DNA of 64,000 bases, from the NCBI GenBank assembly GCA_030248215.1, contig JASANG010003684.1, positions 62,001 through 126,000 of the forward strand, in the 5' to 3' direction. Position numbers and translations under genes: made by a program. The notes beneath the pieces were generated by a model. The model was given only the letters and a program-made list of their open reading frames with translations. It was not told the origin of the DNA and ran no database searches. Below, piece after piece: positions 57,452 to 64,000 of this stretch. Position 1 is the first letter of the stretch. Every line of letters starts with the position of its first letter. The DNA is from Enoplolaimus lenunculus (lineage: Eukaryota > Nematoda > Enoplea > Enoplida > Thoracostomopsidae).

Positions 57452-60396
57452 GGAACCATAATGCAAAAAACATATAAAAAGTTTGCAAACGCTGCATTCT
57501 TGATCTAATTTTACGACGGAAAATTAGTTATCCAAGTTCGCTACGAGTTTGCGGTCAAATGCTGAACTAAATCGTACTACGACTATTTTAAAGCTTACTG
57601 CTGCCGTCCAGTGACAATCCGGAGAATTAAGAAAAATATTTACTCCACGAACTTGCAACAACGACAAAAGCAAAAGAACGACGCTTTTCATGACTTCCTT
57701 CAACCCGCCGACTTTTACGATATCCCGAATCGCGTGCCCACTGTTTGCCACGCGAAACCCTACGCCGTTCACGCGATTCGTAGTGTGTCCGTTGTCTGCC
57801 ATATCGTTGTTCTTCTTGTTATCGTTGATGTGCAGTTGCGTTGGGTGCCGAAGAACGTTCGCGTACTCCACTCTGCACCATGCTGCTCTTGCTAGCGACG
57901 TTCGCTTGTTTCTTCTCGTCACTGTATATGCTTGTCTTCCGATTGTGGTGGCAGTTCGTACTCGCGACTTGGACCCGGAATTTTCGGCGGTGGCGGTTTC
58001 CGCCGTCTTGCTCAGGCGACTCCTTGCTACCCGAGTATTACGGATCATGGACATACCGCCCGCTATTCGGCTCTTCAACGTCTTCCGCGTAATCACCCTC
58101 TTCTTCATCATCGTCTATTTCACCGGGGATTGCAAGTATATTTCCGTGTAACGATCGATAGCATTGCCTTCCGGACGAGTGTTATCGTGCCAAAGCTTCC
58201 TCGTTCTGCACGAGTTTCAGTCGGCTTACGCAACCTGCTTTCATCCGGATCATCTTGCAACTTGTTCATCATATTGACACTTTATTCACAAATTTACGCA
58301 CGCGATTCTATTCCCGATTCACGTCAAACAGCCAATTGCATGAATCGTCCAACAGATTCATATCAAATCATTATACATCCCCGGAAATTTCGGATCGACC
58401 AGTTGCGCTCTCTCCAGCAGCATATATTTGCTGTTGGCCCTGTCGAATCTATCAAGTTGGTGCCAATAATTTCTACTGGCTTACATTTTCTTGAAAGTTG
58501 GATAATGCGGCACAACTTCCGCCTTCGTACTGCTTCCGTAAACGGATCCTTTGTTCAATGTATCGCTGAATCAGCAGAAATTGATATAACCGCATGTGCG
58601 ACCACAATCGATTCCGCGTCACACCCATAAACTCGATACCTCACACCTGTAGTATTTCGTCGAGCACATTTTCTGTCAAAATATCCGGGAACATCACCGC
58701 CTCTGAGTCCCAATCCGACCGACTTTGAGACGTCTTGACAAATCAGATGTCTTTTGAGCCATACTATGCTTGAACTTCCCTTCCATGCGCTTCTCCGTAT
58801 ATTCTGACGCTAACTTCAACGCTTCCGCCGTTACCACGACAACCGGTACCTCCGCGTCCAATGGTAGCACTTTTTCCAACGGCGGTGCTGCCCTCAAAAT
58901 CGATGCGCCGGTTTAGTAACCGTCGTTTTACGCGGATCCTCTGATATCGATACATTACGCGCTTGAGCATCCTTCGACGTTGTTGCGTCGTCACTTACGC
59001 TGGCGAACCCGTCGGCACGGCCTGCCTCCGCTTTAGTTCTTCAGGCGACGGTACTAGGTATAGCACTGGCCAACAGCTCCGAATTTATTGTAGTAACGCC
59101 AGACAATATATACATCCACCATTGAGTCCACACGAGAAGCAGCTGGCGGACTACGCGCTGAGCCTCCAACCGAGATCGGTTTATCAAACGCGTTTTATCA
59201 GCTCAGACCTCCGCGCGCGATTCCAGTAGCTTATGGATCATCCACGTTATAATGAACATGCCGATGTAATAAATGTTCCATCAACACCACCAAAATACAC
59301 ATCCTAGCTGTAGGCCAGGTTCAGTTTCATAGCGGTACTTAGATAGTGTTAATTGTCTAGACTCTTTCGGAAGGACCTCTGGCCAATTACATGTTGTCTG
59401 TAAGATGTCAGGACATCACGTTAGTACAAGCGCACAGATTTAACAACGCACGCTGTGCACACATATTCACACACATCATTGAACGCAAAAAATTGAGTCC
59501 CTTCACAGGGACTATGGACAATAATAGTTCCTGATAATGATGCCAGGACAAGTAAATATTTATGCCTAGTGCATATTCATTGTCTAAAGGTTCAGACAAG
59601 GATATATTGACACCTCAGACAGTGTACAAAGAGAGTGGGTTGGGACAACGCAGGCAGCCAAAAGGGAGGGACATTTTTTACAAATGTGCGTCCATTTTAA
59701 CGTGGATGACCCATTACCTTCGCTCGGCTAACAACTGACCCATACGTTTTATGGATTCCGCCAACTTTTCATATTTAAAAGCTTTAACCCCCGCTTCCAA
59801 ATTTATCGTCCTTTTCGATATATCCAATTTTTCTTTCGCGACTGTCTTTACGTACCAACGGAATTAACAGATGAGTCATAATGTCGTCATCTGCAGGTGC
59901 ACCTGCTATGGGTGGCGTCGCCACGACCACTACCGTAGATTTCGGCACCGCTCGACGCAGATAGCTCCCCTATCACCTCTTGCGAGTTCTCAGAACGAGT
60001 TCCATTTTGTCCGCCTCCTCAGCGCTCTTTCCTACAACAGCGGAAAACGGAACAGTAGTCGACGACGCTACAACACTCTCTTGTTGGCCCTCCATGTGAC
60101 CGCTCGAACTTTTCTTCCAGCTCATACATTGGTAAATCCAAATAAATTTCGATTGCTGTATCCGCCTTTTCCTTACCCTTGGGACACTCTCTTTCTTAAC
60201 GTAGTCGTTGCAACACTGATTCACCTTAGCGTCCATTTGAGTCGCATCCTCGATTGAACACGTCTTTGGAAACTTACAATGCCAAAAACATAAATTGTTT
60301 GCAACCGCTGCAGTCAAACGAATTTTACGACGAAAAATTTAGTAACCCAAGTTCGCAACGAGTTTCCAGACAAGGCTGAATTAAATCGTACTAAAG
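57452..60396 (-). mobile_element. Decayed element with direct terminal repeats, LTR-kin fossil
   Basis: Direct repeats of about 130 bases lie at 57452-57587 and 60267-60396; shared words include GCTGCA, TTTTACGACG and CCAAGTTCGC. They enclose roughly 2.7 kb that is richer in GC than its surroundings. On the minus strand this interior contains several hydrophilic, protein-like stretches. I recognise no reverse transcriptase, integrase or protease inside, so only a gag-like or unknown coding part seems to remain. It is clearly broken, with multiple breaks. The divergence of the two end repeats (about a quarter of positions by eye) indicates an old insertion. The direct ends and coding polarity suggest LTR kin, but the family is not established. 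Confidence 0.5.
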
Positions 60397-60546
60397 TCAA
60401 AGTCAAATGTCAAAAGTTGATTCACCGATTAAACATACATACGTATTATAAATAGGCGAATAAAATAAGTTGGAAAAGAAGTTCAAACCTCTCTAACATC
60501 GAATCGAAATCGATCTATAAGGTTAACTGTTCATGGCGGTCATACT

Positions 60547-61579
60547 TCAAAAAATTTTAAGTGCGTCGCGAGGGAGTCGTCGAAGTAACTGTGCAAGAGA
60601 ATCTGCTCGGGTAACCGGGAGCCCATGTATATTGTTAGGTAAGCAATTCCAGGAGGAGACAACACGATAGAAGAACAAACCACGACCAGCTAAATTAAAG
60701 AACTTCGGAAAATTCAAGCAAAGTTCGTTTTTCCTGGTGCGAGAAGTTCCACATAACTGCAAACAGCTATCCATATGAAGATCAAGTTCCTTAAAAATAA
60801 GCTTATACAACATGGCTAAATCAAACTTTAGTCGGCGATATTCTAACGATTCAAGCTCATGTTCCCCTAGCCTAGAACGGTAAGTTTTGTCTCCTAATTT
60901 AGATTTGAAATAGTCTTCTAGTAAAATAGCGCTGTACTTTCTCAATTTTGTCAATATCACCAAGCGACACTCCGGAGGATATAGTCGCATTAAAAGAAAA
61001 ATGTTGATTCCGCGAGCTCGCAACAATGACAATAGCAAAAACTCTTCAAAACGGAAAACAATAATGAAGCTATTCAAAACGAAACAGTCTTCTAGTAAAA
61101 TACCGCTGTACTTTCTCAATTTTGTCAATATCACACAGCAAAACAGGGTTCCATACATTTGAACAATAATCCAATATTGGAATAACAAATGACTTATACA
61201 CAGATATATACTGGGATAGTGAGAACGACGGGAAGCATCTAAAAAGTATGTTTATTGTCTTGTTCGCTTTATGAGCCACGTAATCACAGTGGCTAGAAAA
61301 TTTCAATGAACGTTCGAAAATAACTCCAAGATCATTTACCTCATTTGCGCTGGCAAGGACCTCGCTGCCAATACAGTAGCGAACATTCAAAGGTTCATTA
61401 GCACAGCCAAAACGCACAACTTTGCATTTATTCACGGCAATTTTTAATTGCCACGTATTAGCATAACCATGAACGATATCCAACGCACTTTGTAGTGTGC
61501 TCCGAGATTTCAGCGGATCCGACCTAGTAATTCCTACATATGACCAAAGTACGACAACAACAATAGTTACGGTTGCCGT
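60547..61579 (-). mobile_element. 3' fragment of a non-LTR retrotransposon (LINE), RT C-terminal part
   Basis: The minus strand encodes the back half of a CR1/Jockey-type reverse transcriptase: LQSALDIVHGYANTWQLKI, then NKCKVVRFG, then the DLGVIFE motif, HKANKTINILFRCF, VYKSFVIPILDYCSNVWNP and KIEKVQRYFTRRLF. Downstream come KLGDKTYRSRLGEHELESLE and the usual C-terminal SWNCLPNNIHG, ending with a stop near 60547. The catalytic FADD region and the endonuclease are absent, so this is a 5'-truncated copy. The frame is interrupted at 60961-61134 by a 125-bp insert plus a 49-bp duplication of LINE sequence. Confidence 0.85.
60961..61085 (-). repeat. 125-bp exact repeat, copy inside the LINE
   Basis: This segment (CAAGCGACACTCCGGAGGAT to AAAACGAAAC) is identical to 61580-61704. 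It is bracketed by 49-bp direct repeats of LINE sequence at 60912-60960 and 61086-61134 that differ at one base. Confidence 0.93.
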
Positions 61580-61704
61580 CAAGCGACACTCCGGAGGATA
61601 TAGTCGCATTAAAAGAAAAATGTTGATTCCGCGAGCTCGCAACAATGACAATAGCAAAAACTCTTCAAAACGGAAAACAATAATGAAGCTATTCAAAACG
61701 AAAC
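61580..61704 (-). repeat. 125-bp exact repeat, copy at the LINE's 5' edge
   Basis: Identical to 60961-61085 and abutting the 5' end of the LINE fragment. A diverged relative lies at about 57608-57690 (shared words GCCGTC, TCCGGAG, GCAACAA and GACAA). Confidence 0.93.
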
Positions 61705-62215
61705 CAGCCAACAGACTAGCTAGCCGACTAAAACCTTATTCAATATCAAAAAATTTAGCAATAGAAACGATAACAAATCATTCTTGCTTTAAATCCCACA
61801 GAAAATTAAATCACATCCCAATTTCTCACATATCACAAGGGTATAGATCAGCGGTTTATAAATGGCCCGACGATATGTGTGGTTAGCAAAACGTTAGCTG
61901 TTTACAGGTAGCTGGTGAACAGTGTGAACAGTGAAGTGAAGTTTCGTCCGGGAGAAAACTTAGACACAATTGCGGTTTCTGTTCTGAAGAAATACCCTAG
62001 CTAGGTGTTATGTCTTATGTTCTTTCGAAGTTTAGTGAAATAAGGTCATTTGCATAATCAACCACGTTGGTTAGGTTGGAATTAGTAACTAAACAGCAAT
62101 TACGCTGCCCCGATGCAGAAAGATCTTATATTTGTATTAGAACTGCTTTTTGATTTGAATACTGCAGAATCTGACACATGGTAAGGTGGGTCACTAACAA
62201 ATAGTTCTGTGTGAT
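61705..62215. other. No recognisable feature
   Basis: Between the LINE-associated repeat and the first SINE; nothing convincing is seen. Confidence 0.45.
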
Positions 62216-62450
62216 TGTCAGAACTGCACGGTCGGGACGATCCCTTTCCCCAAAGTACTGCGAATATATTTGGTTTCCCCCTTAATTTCTCCAAAAGATA
62301 TGGCCACGCCAGGAGTCGAACCTCGGACCTCTCGCTCGCGAGTCAAGCGCATTACCCATTAATCCACGCGGCCGATATCATACTTCTGCTGGTATATGTC
62401 TTAACATTACACACTGCACATACACAAGCCGCGTATACTCACAGTGATAT
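62216..62450 (-). mobile_element. tRNA-derived SINE, left copy of an inverted pair
   Basis: On the minus strand, GGCCGCGTGGATTAATGGG (box A region) and GAGGTTCGACTCCTGG (box B) form a tRNA-like head whose 7-bp acceptor stem still pairs. Two arms carry mismatches, so a functional tRNA is unlikely. The body ends GCAGTTCTGACA. The body and a TGTATGTGCA-type 5' region are shared with 62810-63056. Confidence 0.8.
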
Positions 62451-62809
62451 AAGGATACGAGGAGGCAAATAAACCTCATACTTCATGGTAAAATGTTGAT
62501 GAAGTGGCATTACATGCAGCGGCTGTAAAAACTTGGAAGAATCAAAATACCAGGGTGTAACCAAAGTTTGTTTCCAGTAAAATTGATGTCCGTTTCCGTT
62601 CTACAAGTACCGTAAATTCGGTTAGTTTACGATCAAAATTAGTTCTAAACAACGTATATATCTTGCATTCTTTCATTACGGATACGCTGCAACTGTTTGA
62701 AATGAAATAAAAACTAAAATGTAGCAAAATCTTGAAAATTCTTTTACATCTGCAATTTTTTCTGCAATTTTAGAGTTGGCACTGTTGGTATACGTGTGGT
62801 ATACGTGAT

Positions 62810-63056
62810 GTAACATCTGTATGTGCATACGTAGTGTATGCAATGTAAGACGCATACATACACGTGTGTATATAGTATTGTAGAAAAATATATCAGCCGC
62901 GTAGCGTAATGGGTACCGTGTTTGCTCGCGAGCGACAGGTCCGATGTTCGATTCTCGGCGTGGCCGGTGGCCATATGTTTCGGAGAAATTAAGGGAAAAA
63001 ACATTATATTTGCAGTACTTCGGAGAAAGGGTCGTCCCGGCCGTGCAGTTCTGACA
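62810..63056 (+). mobile_element. tRNA-derived SINE, right copy of an inverted pair
   Basis: GCCGCGTAGCGTAATGGG, then GATGTTCGATTCTCGGCG (box B) and GTGGCC, followed by TTTCGGAGAAATTAAGGG and CCGTGCAGTTCTGACA. Same family as 62216-62450 in opposite orientation, about 360 bases apart. Confidence 0.8.
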
Positions 63057-63761
63057 GGCACTTAGGTGGCAGAAAAATAAAACCGTTTGGATACTTACAC
63101 TTCATCGATCCAATTCCAGTTCAAAACAAGTTCCCATTCCGATTGCACAATCAATCGGAATCGAAATTTCGAAATTTTAATTTTAGTCCTACTTGTAGTT
63201 ATATGTTGTACAAAAATTCTGTATCATTTATGTATTGAATTGATTTCGATTAAATCAAAATTATATTTGTTAATACAAATTATCTGGTTGTTATGAAAGT
63301 TAAAGAATTGCAGGAACTTATTCATTAATTCTGGTATTACGTTGCCTAAAACAAATGTAAAATTATTCTGTACATACGTTTCAAGCGACGTTTTTACGTA
63401 TACCTAACCACACAGACGATTCAAACGATATTTATACGTACATATACCTATTCTTATTTTTTAAAATTGAGAATTTTTTCGAATTTGTCACCCAAAGGTC
63501 TGGTATCACCTTATGAAAATTTGTAAACATCAAAAAGTTTCCTTGGAATATATGTAGTCAAATTATACATGTCAAATATACATTTCGGAATTTGTGGTCA
63601 AGCTAAGCACGAAAAGAATCAGAAATTTCGTGAAATCATGTTCTTTGATTTTTCCTAAACAGAATGAGCGCCGAAGAAACTTGTTCAGATCTTCATCTCC
63701 GACCACCGACCGGTTCATTATTTCGATTAATTTTTGCTGTCAAACATGTTACTATATGTTA

Positions 63762-63776
63762 AGTCTTCCTTTGCAG
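63762..63776 (+). promoter_or_regulatory. Splice acceptor in the 5' UTR of the RG-rich gene
   Basis: A pyrimidine-rich GTCTTCCTTTGCAG directly precedes a short leader and the start codon of the RG-rich gene. No upstream donor or 5' UTR exon can be fixed from the sequence. Confidence 0.5.
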
Positions 63777-63807
63777 TTTGTTGTGATTTCTTAACTAATA
63801 ACTTGTA

Positions 63808-63934
63808 ATGGCTAAAGACCGGGGGCGTGGCGGTGGTCAAAGAGGAGGATTCTTTACCCCTCGTGGTAACAAATTTGGCGGTGGCAGAGGCGCCGGTGGT
63901 TCAGTCGACCACAAACGAGGATTTACTTCCCCTC
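63808..63934 (+). CDS. RG-rich protein, first coding exon (gene continues beyond the window)
   Basis: The ATG at 63808 has a good context (G at -3, G at +4). It opens MAKDRGRGGGQRGGFFTPRG followed by NKFGGGRGAGG and DHKRGFTSPR, an Arg-Gly-rich start with two related RGFxxPR motifs. RG/RGG regions are typical of RNA-binding and nucleolar proteins such as fibrillarin and GAR1 and are usual arginine-methylation targets, but I cannot assign the family from this exon. A strong acceptor (GTCTTCCTTTGCAG, ending 63776) lies 31 bases upstream of the ATG. It implies a spliced 5' UTR, or a trans-spliced leader if the species uses one. A donor GTAAGG at 63935 would end the exon in phase 1; without splicing the frame stops at 63987. 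Codon use is much less AT-rich than the surroundings. Confidence 0.62.
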
Positions 63935-64000
63935 GTAAGGAACAGTTTTATATGGTTTTAATTAATCGCTTTAAAAATTCAAACTAATAGAAATTATTCG

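Noticed and set aside
57690-58630. Overlapping plus-strand ORFs of up to 232 codons
   Set aside because: They are opposite-strand shadows of the protein-like minus-strand remnants in the element at 57452-60396.
62300-62373. Functional tRNA gene on the minus strand
   Set aside because: The acceptor stem pairs, but the anticodon and T stems have mismatches and the sequence continues into a body shared with a second copy, as in a SINE.

Overview
This is an AT-rich, gene-poor animal nuclear window: genes are split by spliceosomal introns, intergenic space is long, and non-autonomous transposons are dense. It holds an FGF8/17/18-type growth factor whose two introns sit where they do in vertebrate FGF8 genes. 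It also holds a receptor of the sex-peptide-receptor/myosuppressin-receptor class, a class usually associated with invertebrates. Together these suggest an invertebrate, most likely an invertebrate deuterostome such as an ascidian. That assignment is inference; nothing in the window fixes the species.

Layout. 1-12.1 kb: no recognisable gene, scattered MITE remnants. 12.1-20.4 kb: FGF locus on the + strand, with three secure exons (16832-17027, 17507-17613, 19159-20367) and two weaker upstream exon candidates. The last exon runs into a very long Asn-rich tail built from AAC/AAT repeats. 20.4-25.3 kb: SINE pieces, a 27-bp triplet repeat, and a cluster of MITEs with a TTAGGC-repeat core. 25.3-27.6 kb: two-exon class A GPCR on the - strand, with a MITE in its intron and a decayed duplicate of its C-terminal coding end just downstream. 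27.6-57 kb: no secure gene, but many mobile-element copies, a 167-bp tandem triplication, a tandem array with a roughly 154-177 bp period, and several small ORFs of doubtful status. 57.4-61.7 kb: a decayed element with about 130-bp direct terminal repeats and an adjoining 3' LINE fragment that carries an exact 125-bp duplication. 62.2-63.1 kb: an inverted pair of tRNA-derived SINEs. 63.8 kb to the end: first coding exon of an RG-rich protein that runs off the window.

The genes do not form a pathway: FGF is a secreted morphogen, the GPCR a neuropeptide-type receptor, and the RG-rich protein is probably nuclear or RNA-associated. The most informative non-genic content is the mobile-element set. 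One family (terminal inverted repeat beginning GGCCCATG, interior of TTAGGC repeats) can be defined here with 8-bp target-site duplications at about eight copies, which points to hAT-like transposition. A second 8-bp-duplication family begins CAGTGGCG. Three TA-flanked families have interiors filled with repeated short palindromic words.
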